Part shown: piece after piece, positions 16,895 to 25,361 of the stretch
Layout of the letters: every line of letters begins with the position of its first letter
Numbering within the stretch: position 1 is the stretch's first letter
Program-made: the position numbers and the translations under genes
The notes under the pieces: generated by a model
The model's database searches: none
What the model was told of the DNA's origin: nothing
The model's input: only the letters and a program-made list of their open reading frames with translations
NCBI RefSeq assembly: GCF_022899355.1
Contig: NZ_JALJCK010000004.1
Span: 248,001-312,000, forward strand
Direction of reading: 5' to 3'
DNA: 64,000 bases
DNA from: Shinella yambaruensis
Lineage (GTDB): Bacteria > Pseudomonadota > Alphaproteobacteria > Rhizobiales > Rhizobiaceae

Positions 16895-17254
16895 TCAAAA
16901 GGGCTGGTCGAGCTGCGTGTCGATGTCGCGCGCATCAAGCGGCTTTCGGGGCCGTGCCGGCTTCAGGCGCGCAATGCGGTCGGGATTTTCCGCTGTCGGA
17001 TTCTCGGGCACGGTGCCGGGCGGAAGCGTGTTTCGAGCGATGTCAGATTTGCTGGTTCGTTCCAATTCCTCGCTTGGATGCATGTCCGGGCGCAGAATGA
17101 GCCCGCTCCTTGCGAAGATCGACACTTCGCCTTCCTCCTCGCGCACATCCGCCCTGGCGCGCAGCCAGTGGGAATATTCGCGGCCTTCCGGGCGGCCTTC
17201 TTCTTCCCATATTTCATGGGCCCTTTGCCGGATCCGTTCGTTGTGATCATCCAT
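16895..17254 (-). CDS. DUF2934 domain-containing protein
   Basis: This is a 119-residue hydrophilic protein whose N-terminus, NERIRQRAHEIWEEEGRPEG followed by REYSHWLRA, is the short helical DUF2934 signature (RIRxRAYxIWExEGxPxG). The remainder is low-complexity and charged. The function is unknown. It is a single leftward gene facing the CAP lipoprotein. Confidence 0.85.
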   Translation of the reverse strand: MDDHNERIRQRAHEIWEEEGRPEGREYSHWLRARADVREEEGEVSIFARSGLILRPDMHPSEELERTSKSDIARNTLPPGTVPENPTAENPDRIARLKPARPRKPLDARDIDTQLDQPF

Positions 17255-17392
17255 GATATCGTCCCTTCCTGGCCTTTTTGGCCGTTATGGGCGGGATCGG
17301 TGCAGGCTACCGTCGATGCGAATCGGCTTTTGCCGAACACTCCACCCGCAGGAACGAAACCCTTCAGGAGGACTATGGTTCCCGTGTGGCGG

Positions 17393-18478
17393 TCAGAGGG
17401 CGCGATCGGCCCAATGGGCGGTGCGCGTGCCGCGAAGCGCGGAGATCGAGGCGATCTGCTCGCGATCACAAATGCGCGAGAGGCCTTTCACGATTCCGCC
17501 GGGCAGGGTCGGACCGGCATAGACCATACAGGAATAGAGCTGCACGAGGTTCGCGCCGGCGCGGATCTTCTCCGCTGCCGTCTCGGCGCTGGAGACGCCG
17601 CCGACGCCGATGATCGGCAGGCTTTCGCCGGCGCGCCGGCGCATCTTGGCGAGCACCACGGTTGATTTCTCGAAGAGCGGCTTGCCGGAAAGCCCGCCCG
17701 CCTCGCCGGCCTGGCGCGTGTCGCCGAGGCCTTCGCGCGACAGCGTGGTGTTGGACACGATGAGGCCGTCGAGCGGATGGGCGAGCGCCACTTCGGCGAT
17801 GTCGTCGAGGCCCTCCTCGGTGAGGTCCGGCGCGATCTTCAGGAAGACCGGCACATGGCGGCCGAGTCTCGCCGCCTCCTCGGCGCGCGCGGCGAGCACG
17901 GCGGACAGCAGGGCATGCAGGCTTTCCTTGGCCTGCAGGTCGCGCAGGCCCGGCGTGTTGGGGGAGGAGATGTTGGCGGTGAAATAGTGTGCCACGTCGT
18001 AGAAGGTGCGGATGCCGGCGACATAGTCGGCGATGCGGTCGGCGCTGTCCTTGTTGGCGCCGATGTTCACGCCGATCAACGCATCGCGCCGGCAGGCCTT
18101 CAAGCGGTCCAGCGCCGCCGCATGGCCGGCATTGTTGAAGCCGAGGCGGTTGATGACGGCATCGTCCTGCACGAGGCGGAAGATGCGCGGCTTCGGATTG
18201 CCCTCCTGCGGGCGCGGGGTGACGGTGCCGATCTCGGTGAAGCCGAAGCCGAGGCGCAGGAGGGCCTCCGGCACTTCGGCGTTCTTGTCGTAGCCCGCGG
18301 CCATGCCGAGCGGGTTGGGGAAGGCAAGGCCGGCGACGGTCTGCGCGAGGCGCGGATCGGCCTTGGCCGGGCAGGCGGGCACGAGACCGGCCTTCAGCGC
18401 GGCGATCGACAGGCCATGCGCGGTTTCGGGATCGAAGAGGAAGAGGCCCTTGCGGCCGAGGGTGGAAAAGAGCGACAT
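17393..18478 (-). CDS. pyrD: Quinone-dependent dihydroorotate dehydrogenase
   Basis: This 361-residue class 2 enzyme is membrane-associated and oxidises dihydroorotate to orotate with transfer to quinone, in pyrimidine synthesis. The N-terminal amphipathic segment (MSLFSTLGRKGLFLFDPETA), FMN-site stretches (NPLGMAAGYDKNAEVPEALL, GFNNAGH) and the catalytic loop NISSPNTPGLRDLQ with its serine are present, as are IGVGGVSSAETA and LVQLYS near the end. The start at 18478 overlaps the stop of the DUF952 gene by one base, so the two form an operon. Confidence 0.95.
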   Translation of the reverse strand: MSLFSTLGRKGLFLFDPETAHGLSIAALKAGLVPACPAKADPRLAQTVAGLAFPNPLGMAAGYDKNAEVPEALLRLGFGFTEIGTVTPRPQEGNPKPRIFRLVQDDAVINRLGFNNAGHAAALDRLKACRRDALIGVNIGANKDSADRIADYVAGIRTFYDVAHYFTANISSPNTPGLRDLQAKESLHALLSAVLAARAEEAARLGRHVPVFLKIAPDLTEEGLDDIAEVALAHPLDGLIVSNTTLSREGLGDTRQAGEAGGLSGKPLFEKSTVVLAKMRRRAGESLPIIGVGGVSSAETAAEKIRAGANLVQLYSCMVYAGPTLPGGIVKGLSRICDREQIASISALRGTRTAHWADRAL

Positions 18479-18825
18479 CAGAGCGGCATCTCCGGAAACT
18501 GGTGGGCGCCGTCCGGGCCGAGCGACAGGGGCTTTTCCCAGAGCACGGCGGAGAGCGGAAGGGCGGCGTAGAGATGGGGGAAGAGGTCGCCGCCGCGCGA
18601 GGGTTCGTAGACCAGCCTTTCGCCGAGCGCCTCGCCATCGACGGCGACGAGGAGGAGGTCGGTCTGGCCGGCGAAATGGCGGGCGGCCGTCTCCTTCGCC
18701 TGCACGGCGGTGGAGAAATGGATGAAACCGTCCGAGAGGTCGATGGCGGCGCCCTCGAAAATCCCGGCCGCCTTCGCCTTCTGCCACAGACTTGCCGGAA
18801 CGATCTTGTAGATTGTTTTGGCCAT
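18478..18825 (-). CDS. DUF952 domain-containing protein
   Basis: This 115-residue protein contains the DUF952 pattern: IYKIVPASLWQKAKAAGIFE, DGFIHFSTA and then FPHLYAALPLSAV. The family is related in fold to ADP-ribosyl-handling (glutathione-S-transferase-like domain) proteins but has no set function. It is upstream of pyrD and translationally coupled to it, an arrangement I recall as common in rhizobia. Confidence 0.87.
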   Translation of the reverse strand: MAKTIYKIVPASLWQKAKAAGIFEGAAIDLSDGFIHFSTAVQAKETAARHFAGQTDLLLVAVDGEALGERLVYEPSRGGDLFPHLYAALPLSAVLWEKPLSLGPDGAHQFPEMPL

Positions 18826-18934
18826 CTCGTCCGTTCCTCCAATGGCTGCTGTTTTTCAACGGTAGCGCTTGCCGCAAAGAACGGCGAATGTCCACCGGCG
18901 ACAGGCCCGCAAACCGGCTCTTGGAGGATTTTGC

Positions 18935-19363
18935 ATGCGAATTCACGCTCTGCCTTTCATCTTCGTCGCCGCCCTCGTGGCGGGCTCCGCCCAGGCCGAG
19001 GGCGAGGGACGCTACCGCATGGAGAAGACGGACGGCGGTTTTGTCCGCCTCGACACCGCGACGGGCGAGGTTTCGCTGTGCCGGGAGCAGGAGGGCCAGA
19101 TCGTCTGCCGCATGGCGGCGGATGAGCGCGCGGCCTTCGAACAGGAGCTCGACCTCCTCACCAAGCGCGTCGAGGCGCTGGAAAAAGGCGGCGTGACGGG
19201 CGAGACGGCCGCAAAACCGTCGCTACCCACGGATGAAGAGATTGACCGGACCATGACCATCATGGAAAAGATGATGCAAAGGTTCATGGGCATCGTGAAA
19301 AACCTGGAGGAGGGTGAGGAGGAAACCGCCCCCGGGAAGGACGCGATCCCGCAGAAGACCTGA
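18935..19363 (+). CDS. Small periplasmic protein, conserved hypothetical
   Basis: This 142-residue protein has a signal peptide (MRIHALPFIFVAALVAGSAQA), then a compact beta region with two cysteines (VSLCREQEGQIVCRM) that could form a disulfide, and a helical, acidic C-terminus (EEIDRTMTIMEKMMQRFMG). The start ATG at 18935 follows a strong TTGGAGGA site, so the longer upstream frame is rejected. The function is unknown. It precedes the response regulator by about 70 bp. Confidence 0.78.
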   Translation: MRIHALPFIFVAALVAGSAQAEGEGRYRMEKTDGGFVRLDTATGEVSLCREQEGQIVCRMAADERAAFEQELDLLTKRVEALEKGGVTGETAAKPSLPTDEEIDRTMTIMEKMMQRFMGIVKNLEEGEEETAPGKDAIPQKT

Positions 19364-19432
19364 CGGACATTCTTCGCCGGCCAAGGCCGTGCTGTGTCCG
19401 TCGCGGGTCCGTCTACTCCGGGGAGGGAGCGC

Positions 19433-20086
19433 ATGGCATCGGCACTCACGATCATCATCGCGGACGACCATCCGCTGTTCCGCGGCGCTTTGAAACAGGC
19501 GCTGACCGGAATGGCGGGCAATCCTGATATCGTCGAGGCCGGCGATTTCGAGGCGGCGCGCAAGGCGGCCGCCGACCATCCGAACGCCGACCTCATGCTG
19601 CTCGACCTCGCCATGCCCGGCGTCAGCGGCCTGTCCGGCCTGATCTCGCTGAGAGCGGAATTCCAGAGCCTTCCCGTCGTCATCGTCTCGGCGAGCGACG
19701 ACCCGGTTACCATCCGTCGGGCCCTCGATCTCGGCGCATCCGGCTTCATCTCCAAATCCGCCTCCATCGAGGATATCCGCGAGGGCATAGGCTCGGTGCT
19801 GGAGGGCAATATCTACACGCCCGGCGGCTATGTGCGCGGGCCGGAGCAGGACAGCGAGGTGGCGGACCTGATCGCGCGCCTGCGTACGCTGACGCCTCAG
19901 CAGTCGCGCGTGCTCGCCATGCTCGCCGAAGGCCTGCTCAACAAGCAGATCGCCTATGAGCTCGGCGTCTCCGAGGCGACCATCAAGGCGCATGTCTCTG
20001 CCATCCTTCTGAAGCTCAACGTCGACAGCCGTACCCAGGCGGTCATCCAGCTCGGCAAGATCGGCAGCGCCCAGGCCGCCGCCTGA
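19433..20086 (+). CDS. NarL/LuxR-type response regulator
   Basis: This is a 217-residue two-component regulator. The receiver domain has the acidic pocket DD (11-12), phospho-acceptor Asp58 (LLDLAMPG), switch Ser/Thr and Lys108. The LuxR helix-turn-helix is at about 150-205 (LTPQQSRVLAMLAEGLLNKQ and LGVSEATIKAHVSAIL). A GGGAGGG-like ribosome site precedes ATG 19433. It ends 3 bp before the convergent hybrid kinase, which is the obvious candidate partner. The target genes are unknown. Confidence 0.92.
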   Translation: MASALTIIIADDHPLFRGALKQALTGMAGNPDIVEAGDFEAARKAAADHPNADLMLLDLAMPGVSGLSGLISLRAEFQSLPVVIVSASDDPVTIRRALDLGASGFISKSASIEDIREGIGSVLEGNIYTPGGYVRGPEQDSEVADLIARLRTLTPQQSRVLAMLAEGLLNKQIAYELGVSEATIKAHVSAILLKLNVDSRTQAVIQLGKIGSAQAAA

Positions 20087-20089
20087 GAC

Positions 20090-23000
20090 CTACTCCGCCG
20101 CTTCCCGCTGCGTCGTCGAAAGCTGCGTCAGCCAGGCCCGCATGGAGGCGGGGCGGACGGGCTTGTTCTGCACGAGGATAGTGTCGCGCTCGGCCTCGGC
20201 GCGCACGTCCGGCGTGCGGTCTGCGGTGACGAGCAGGGCCGGGACTTGCCGGCCGAGCGCCGCCCGGAGCTTTCCGATCGCGGCAATGCCGGTGCCGTCG
20301 TCGAGATGGTAGTCGGCGATGACCGCATCGAAGGCGGGGGTGCCGGCTGCGGCCAGCGCCTCGACCGCGGCCACCGATTCGGCGAGCGTCACCGCGCAGC
20401 CCCAGCCGGAGAGCAGCAGCCGCATGCCGTCGAGGATCTTCGGCTCGTTGTCGACGCAGAGGACGCGCAGCCCCTTGAGCGGTTCGTCGCTTGCCGGCAG
20501 CGCGGCGGGCTTGTCGGCGACGTGGCGGCTTGCGACGGCATCGATCGGCACGCGCACCTTGAAGCTGGTGCCGCGCCCCTGCGTCGATTGCAGCTCGACC
20601 GGATGCGACAGCACGCGCGAGATGCGATCGACGATGGAAAGCCCGAGCCCGAGGCCCGGTGCCGTGCGCGCACCCTCGTCGAGGCGGGCGAACTCCTTGA
20701 ACACGGTGCGGAATTTCGAGGCGGGAATGCCGATGCCGGAATCCAGCACCTGGATATAGGCGTGCCCGCCCTTGCGCCGGACGCCGACGAGGACCTTTCC
20801 CGAATTGGTGTACTTGATGGCGTTCGAGACGAGGTTCTGCACGACGCGGCGCAGGAGGTTCGGGTCGGTGCGGATGGCGAGCGAGGAGGGGAGCACGGTG
20901 AATTTCAGGCTCTTCGCCCGCGCCATGGGCGCAAAATCGGTCTCGATGCGCTTCAGGAGGTCCTTCAGCGGCACCGTCTGCACGCGCGGCTTCATCGCGC
21001 CGGTGTCGAGGCGGGAAATGTCGAGCACGGCGCCGAGAATGGCTTCCACCGATTCCAGCGAGGAATCGATGTTGTGGATCATCTGGCGGTTCTCCGTCTC
21101 CCCGAGCCGTTCGACGAGGGAGGAGGAGTAAAGGCGGGCGGCGTTCAGCGGCTGGAGGATGTCGTGGCCGGCGGCCGCGAAGAAGCGCGTCTTGCTGATA
21201 TTCGCCTCCTCGGCGGCCGCGCGCGCTTCGGCGAGTTCCGTGTTGACGCGCGTGAGCTCGGCGGTGCGCTGGGCGACGCGCTGTTCCAGCGTCTCGTTGA
21301 CCTGCTTGAGGGCCCGGTCGGCCGCCACGCGGTCGGTGATGTCGGTATAGGTGGAGACGAAGCCCTTTTCCGGCATGGCATTGGTGCGCACCTCGATGAT
21401 GCGCTCGCCGCCGGAAAGCACCAGCGCAAAGGGTTCGTCGAAGGTCATGGTGCGCGTCACCGCGGCCTCGCGGTCCTCCTCCGCGATATCGCCGCGCTCG
21501 ACGAGGATTTCCACGATGTCGGAAAGCGGAAAGCCGACCTGGCCGACATATTCCGGCAGGTCGAGCAACTGGCGGAAACGGCGGTTCCAGACGGTGAGGT
21601 TGCCGGCGCTGTCGAAGACGGCGATGCCCTGGTCCATCTGGCCGAGCGCGGTCTGCAGCATGTCCTGGTTGTATTGCAGGGCCTCGCTGGCCTGGTCGAG
21701 CAGCCAGTCCGTATCCGTCGGCGTGTCATCGATGCGCTGGAGCACGAGCGACAGGACGAGGCGGGCGGAGGAGGAGCCGATGGCGCTGCCGAGCAGCTGT
21801 TCGGAAAAGTGCACGATGGCGGCATCGGCCGGCGAATTGTCCTCCAGCCAGCGACCGACCTGCCGCTCATAGGTATGGAAGGAACGCTGCATGCGCTCCT
21901 CGCCGAGATACTTTGCGATGGTGGTCTTGAGATCCTTGACCGTCACCTTGGTGCGCCGGCCGCGGAAGGCCCGTTCGAGACGCGGCTTGGGACGGATGAA
22001 GGTGCCGGCCTGGAGCCGTTCCAGCGAGGTCGGGTTGCGGGTGAGCGAGCCGATGACATAGGCGCCGATGTTCACCATCATGGCGAGCAGCGTGGCGTTG
22101 ACCAGCGGGTCCGCGTTCTCGCCGGTGAAGATGGTCGCACCGGGGAACAGGAAGCCGAGCACGGTTTCGGCAATATAGGCATTGTCGGCGACGCCGATAC
22201 TCGGCAGGAAGAGCAGGTAGGCCCAGACGACGAGGCCGGAGATCATGCCGGCCATGGCGCCGCGGGCATTGGCATTGCGCCAGAAGAGGCCGCCGAGCAG
22301 CGTCGGGGCGACCTGCGCCGCCGCGGCGAAGGCGAGCAGGCCCATCGAGGCGAGGCCGGCATTGGCGGTCGCGGCGCGGTAATAGGCATAGCCGAGCAGC
22401 AGCACGAAGAAGATCGCGAGCCGCCGGATGCGCAGCAGCATGCGTGACAGGTCGTCCTGCTGCTCGACGCCGCCGATGAGATTGCGCCGCAGCACGACCG
22501 GGATGACGATGTCGTTCGACACCATGATGGAGAGCGCCACCGAGGCGACGATGACCATGGCGGTGGCGGCGGAGAACCCGCCGATGAAGGCGATGAGCGT
22601 CAGGACGGGCTGGTCGAGCGCGAAGGGCAGGGTCAGCACGTAGAGGTCGGCATCGCCCTGGCCGTTGAAGGTGAGCACGCCGCCGATGGCGACGGGCAGC
22701 ACGAATAGATTGATGGCGACGAGGTAGAGCGGGAAGAGGACGCCCGCCATGCGCAGCTCGCCGGCCGTGCGGTTCTCCACGACCGTGACGTGGAACTGGC
22801 GCGGCAGCATGACGATGGCGAAGGCGGAGAGCACGATGAGCAGGATCCAGCGCGCGACCGGCGTCTCGTAGGTCAGCGCCTGCATGACGCGTTCGTTTTC
22901 CGCCGCGCGCTGCCAGAGGTCGCCGAGCCCGTCGAACATGAAGTAGATGACGTAGATGCCGACGGACGCGATGGCGACGAGCTTGACCAGCGATTCCATC

Positions 23001-23590
23001 GAGATGGCGAGGATGAGGCCGTCCTGGTGCTCGGTGGCGTCCGTGTGGCGCGTGCCGAAGACGATGGCAAAGCAGGCAAGGAACAGCGTGACGACCAGCG
23101 GCAGGTCGATGAGGCCGCCGGAAGCGGCGATGCCGAAGCCGGTGGTATCGACCATGGCCGAGACGGAGCTCGAGACCGCCTTCAGCTGGAGCGCGATATA
23201 GGGAATGTAGCCGATCAGCGAGATGAGGGCGACGACGGCGGCAACGCCGGGATTCTTGCCGTAGCGCGCGGCGACGAAGTCGGCGATCGAGGTGAGGCGC
23301 TCGGATTTGGCCAGCGTCACGATGCGGCGCAGGAGCGGCATGCCGAGCGTGAACATCAGGATCGGGCCGATATAGATGCCGGCAAATTCGAGGCCGTTGG
23401 TCGTGGCGAGGCCCACGCCGCCGAAATAGGTCCAGGAGGTGCAATAGATCGCAAGGCTCAGCGCATAGACGAGCGGCCGGCCCTTCGATGTGCGGCCCGT
23501 GCGTTTTGCCTTCCGGTCACCGTAACTTGCGACTGCGAAGAGCAGGAGCAGATAGGCGAGCGCCAAGGCGAATATCAGCGAGCCCGGCAT
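20090..23590 (-). CDS. Sodium/solute symporter-type hybrid histidine kinase
   Basis: This is a 1166-residue sensor. The N-terminal half (to about 510) has about 13 membrane segments of the sodium:solute symporter fold, as in CbrA-type kinases. A PAS domain follows (about 670-790, with GIAVFDSAGNLTVWNRRFRQ), then a coiled coil, a HisKA box with His809 (AAGHDILQPLNAAR), an HATPase domain (DSGIGIP, GLGLGLSIV) and a C-terminal receiver with Asp1093 (IADYHLDD). It probably senses or transports a small carboxylate or amino acid and signals to the tail-to-tail NarL regulator. The start MPGSLIFALALAYLL at 23590 sits right at the first membrane helix; upstream sequence is not protein-like. Confidence 0.92.
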   Translation of the reverse strand: MPGSLIFALALAYLLLLFAVASYGDRKAKRTGRTSKGRPLVYALSLAIYCTSWTYFGGVGLATTNGLEFAGIYIGPILMFTLGMPLLRRIVTLAKSERLTSIADFVAARYGKNPGVAAVVALISLIGYIPYIALQLKAVSSSVSAMVDTTGFGIAASGGLIDLPLVVTLFLACFAIVFGTRHTDATEHQDGLILAISMESLVKLVAIASVGIYVIYFMFDGLGDLWQRAAENERVMQALTYETPVARWILLIVLSAFAIVMLPRQFHVTVVENRTAGELRMAGVLFPLYLVAINLFVLPVAIGGVLTFNGQGDADLYVLTLPFALDQPVLTLIAFIGGFSAATAMVIVASVALSIMVSNDIVIPVVLRRNLIGGVEQQDDLSRMLLRIRRLAIFFVLLLGYAYYRAATANAGLASMGLLAFAAAAQVAPTLLGGLFWRNANARGAMAGMISGLVVWAYLLFLPSIGVADNAYIAETVLGFLFPGATIFTGENADPLVNATLLAMMVNIGAYVIGSLTRNPTSLERLQAGTFIRPKPRLERAFRGRRTKVTVKDLKTTIAKYLGEERMQRSFHTYERQVGRWLEDNSPADAAIVHFSEQLLGSAIGSSSARLVLSLVLQRIDDTPTDTDWLLDQASEALQYNQDMLQTALGQMDQGIAVFDSAGNLTVWNRRFRQLLDLPEYVGQVGFPLSDIVEILVERGDIAEEDREAAVTRTMTFDEPFALVLSGGERIIEVRTNAMPEKGFVSTYTDITDRVAADRALKQVNETLEQRVAQRTAELTRVNTELAEARAAAEEANISKTRFFAAAGHDILQPLNAARLYSSSLVERLGETENRQMIHNIDSSLESVEAILGAVLDISRLDTGAMKPRVQTVPLKDLLKRIETDFAPMARAKSLKFTVLPSSLAIRTDPNLLRRVVQNLVSNAIKYTNSGKVLVGVRRKGGHAYIQVLDSGIGIPASKFRTVFKEFARLDEGARTAPGLGLGLSIVDRISRVLSHPVELQSTQGRGTSFKVRVPIDAVASRHVADKPAALPASDEPLKGLRVLCVDNEPKILDGMRLLLSGWGCAVTLAESVAAVEALAAAGTPAFDAVIADYHLDDGTGIAAIGKLRAALGRQVPALLVTADRTPDVRAEAERDTILVQNKPVRPASMRAWLTQLSTTQREAAE

Positions 23591-23775
23591 GCTTCCTCCC
23601 GCAGTCCTTCGGCCTTTCAAACGAGAATAGGCCAAAGCGGACGGGAAGGAAATTGCGTCGAAGGTCGAGGATGAAAGGGAGCGGTGTGTAACCCCGTCGA
23701 TATTGATGGAACGCAGTTCCATCTCCATGAAAACTAATCTAGGTTGCTCGGGCTTTGCAGCAACAGGAGACCCTC

Positions 23776-24216
23776 ATGCTCAATGAGTTCAAGGCGTTTA
23801 TCGCCCGCGGCAATGTCATGGACCTCGCCGTGGGTGTCATCATCGGTGCAGCCTTCAACAAGATCGTCGAATCCGTCGTCAATGACCTCGTCATGCCGAT
23901 CGTCGGTGCCTTGACCGGGGGCGGTTTCGACTTTTCCAACTACTTCCTGCCCCTGTCGAGCAATGTGACGGCCTCGTCGCTCGCCGCCGCCCGCGAGCAA
24001 GGCGCCGTTTTCGCCTATGGCAGCTTCATCACCGTATTCATCAACTTCCTCATCCTCGCCTGGATCATCTTCCTGATGATCAAGGGCGTGAACCGCATGC
24101 GCGCGTCGCTGGAGAAGGAAAAGGCTGCCGGTGCCGCCGAGCCCGCGCCGCCGCCGGAAGACGTGCTGCTTCTCACCGAGATCCGCGACCTCCTGAAGAG
24201 CCGTCCGGTCGCCTGA
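23776..24216 (+). CDS. mscL: Large-conductance mechanosensitive channel
   Basis: This 146-residue protein has the full MscL pattern: the N-terminal amphipathic helix and TM1 ([40 protein letters not shown]), a periplasmic loop, TM2 ([20 protein letters not shown]) and a charged C-terminal helix. It forms the pentameric emergency valve that opens under hypo-osmotic stress. It starts at ATG 23776 after an AGGAG site, divergent from the hybrid kinase gene, and ends in a strong hairpin. Confidence 0.96.
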   Translation: MLNEFKAFIARGNVMDLAVGVIIGAAFNKIVESVVNDLVMPIVGALTGGGFDFSNYFLPLSSNVTASSLAAAREQGAVFAYGSFITVFINFLILAWIIFLMIKGVNRMRASLEKEKAAGAAEPAPPPEDVLLLTEIRDLLKSRPVA

Positions 24217-24241
24217 GGCATCCAAAGCTGTCTTGCAAAAG

Positions 24242-24264
24242 AAAGGCTCGGCTTGCCGGGCCTT
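24242..24264. terminator. Bidirectional terminator between mscL and the convergent hypothetical gene
   Basis: AAAGGCTCGGC and GCCGGGCCTTT form a stem with one wobble pair and a very short loop, flanked by A-run and T-run. The T-run merges into the stop codon (TAA) of the leftward gene at 24265. The symmetry lets it end both transcripts. Confidence 0.75.
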
Positions 24265-25239
24265 TTATGGTGCGGGCCAGCCCGTCGCGCGGGCCTGCTC
24301 AAGCGTGGCGACGAGGGCATCGGCCGGTGAGAGGCCGAGACGCTCGCTCCGGCGCATGAGCCAGCCGGCATGCACGAGCCGGATTTCGACGGGAATATGC
24401 TCGATGCCGAGCGTGAGCGCGGCCGCCATGCGGTGCTTGCCGTTGGTATGGCGGATGAGGGTCCCGTCGGCGCCGATCGCCACGCCGATGTCCCGCTCGG
24501 CAAGGTCCTGCCAGAACGTGCGTGTCCAGCGGTGGCGCCGGCCGGTCTGGCCGCGCAGGCCGAGATCGGAATGCGGCACGATACCGTTCTTCTCGATGTC
24601 GGCGATGAGCGCCAGATAGTATTCGAAGAAATTGTCGAGCTTGTCGATCGTGTCGAGGGCGATGCGGTTGCGCTTGACCGTCGCGCCGCCCCTGATGCGC
24701 TCGGCATAGGCCTGGTAGCGTGCCCCCGCGCGAAAATCCTGCCGCGTTTCGACGAGTTCGACGATCTCCGCATGGGAAGAAGATTTGTCGAGCGGTTCGA
24801 CGACGCGGCTCCAGTTGCTGCCGTCGAGGAAATGTGTGCCGATCCAGCGAAGCTGGCCACGATCGGAGATGTTGTCGCGCAGCCGGGTCGTCAGGCGTTT
24901 GGTGGCGACTGGGATCACCAGCTGTTCGCCGAAATGGAAGTGGGCCTGGGCGGCGAGGATGGCCGGGCCGCCCTCGCGGTCGAGCCGCCGGGTCGCGCGG
25001 TTGAACCGGCCGGTAAAGCCGACATGGGCCGCCGCGAAGTCGCGCATCGGCACCCAGTCGAGCGCCTTCTGGATGAGCGAGGGCACGGGAGGCCGCGCAC
25101 CGGGCGGCACCCTTTGATAGACTGGTCCTGGAAAAGCCTGCTGGTCCGCCAACCTGTATTCGAGTCCGTTCCCGTGGCCGTCGGCGCAAGGGCTGGCAGA
25201 CGGCAGCGCCATCCATGACAAATAAACGACGGCTTGCAA
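24265..25239 (-). CDS. Hypothetical protein with ParB/Srx-like GKHRM motif
   Basis: This is a 324-residue protein I do not recognise. The composition is protein-like throughout, with conserved-looking stretches GTHFLDGSNWSRVVEPLDKS, KLDNFFEYYLALIADIEKNG and TFWQDLAERDIGVAIG. Residues about 265-300 read LIRHTNGKHRMAAALTLG and then IEHIPVEIRLVH. This resembles the GxHR-x-A-A segment of ParB/sulfiredoxin-like domains that bind nucleotide, but the rest of that fold is not obvious. The first 45 residues are less protein-like, so the true start may be further in, for example near the methionine in DWVPMRD. It ends in the terminator shared with mscL. A kinase, NTPase or hydrolase role is speculation. 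Confidence 0.65.
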   Translation of the reverse strand: MQAVVYLSWMALPSASPCADGHGNGLEYRLADQQAFPGPVYQRVPPGARPPVPSLIQKALDWVPMRDFAAAHVGFTGRFNRATRRLDREGGPAILAAQAHFHFGEQLVIPVATKRLTTRLRDNISDRGQLRWIGTHFLDGSNWSRVVEPLDKSSSHAEIVELVETRQDFRAGARYQAYAERIRGGATVKRNRIALDTIDKLDNFFEYYLALIADIEKNGIVPHSDLGLRGQTGRRHRWTRTFWQDLAERDIGVAIGADGTLIRHTNGKHRMAAALTLGIEHIPVEIRLVHAGWLMRRSERLGLSPADALVATLEQARATGWPAP

Positions 25240-25273
25240 AGGCGTGGAATCGGTCAGCGCCGCCGGCGCCCGG

Positions 25274-25293
25274 AAAACCCGGGCATATCCGGG
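25274..25293 (-). terminator. Terminator after aruI
   Basis: On the minus strand a CCCGG / CCGGG stem with a short loop is followed directly by TTTT, about 70 bp after the aruI stop. It likely ends the leftward TetR-aruH-aruI transcript. Confidence 0.6.
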
Positions 25294-25361
25294 CTTTGCG
25301 TCGTCGGCCGGTCCGTTCGGGAACGTGCGGGGTGGCGTGCCCGATGCCTTGCCGCCGCGAA

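Noticed and set aside
17375-17665. Frame with a good AGGAGG site, antisense to the pyrD end
   Set aside because: Almost entirely overlaps pyrD in shadow and the translation has no protein-like pattern.
20246-22447. Long open frame antisense to the hybrid kinase
   Set aside because: Composition is typical of GC-driven shadow, while the kinase motifs are on the minus strand.
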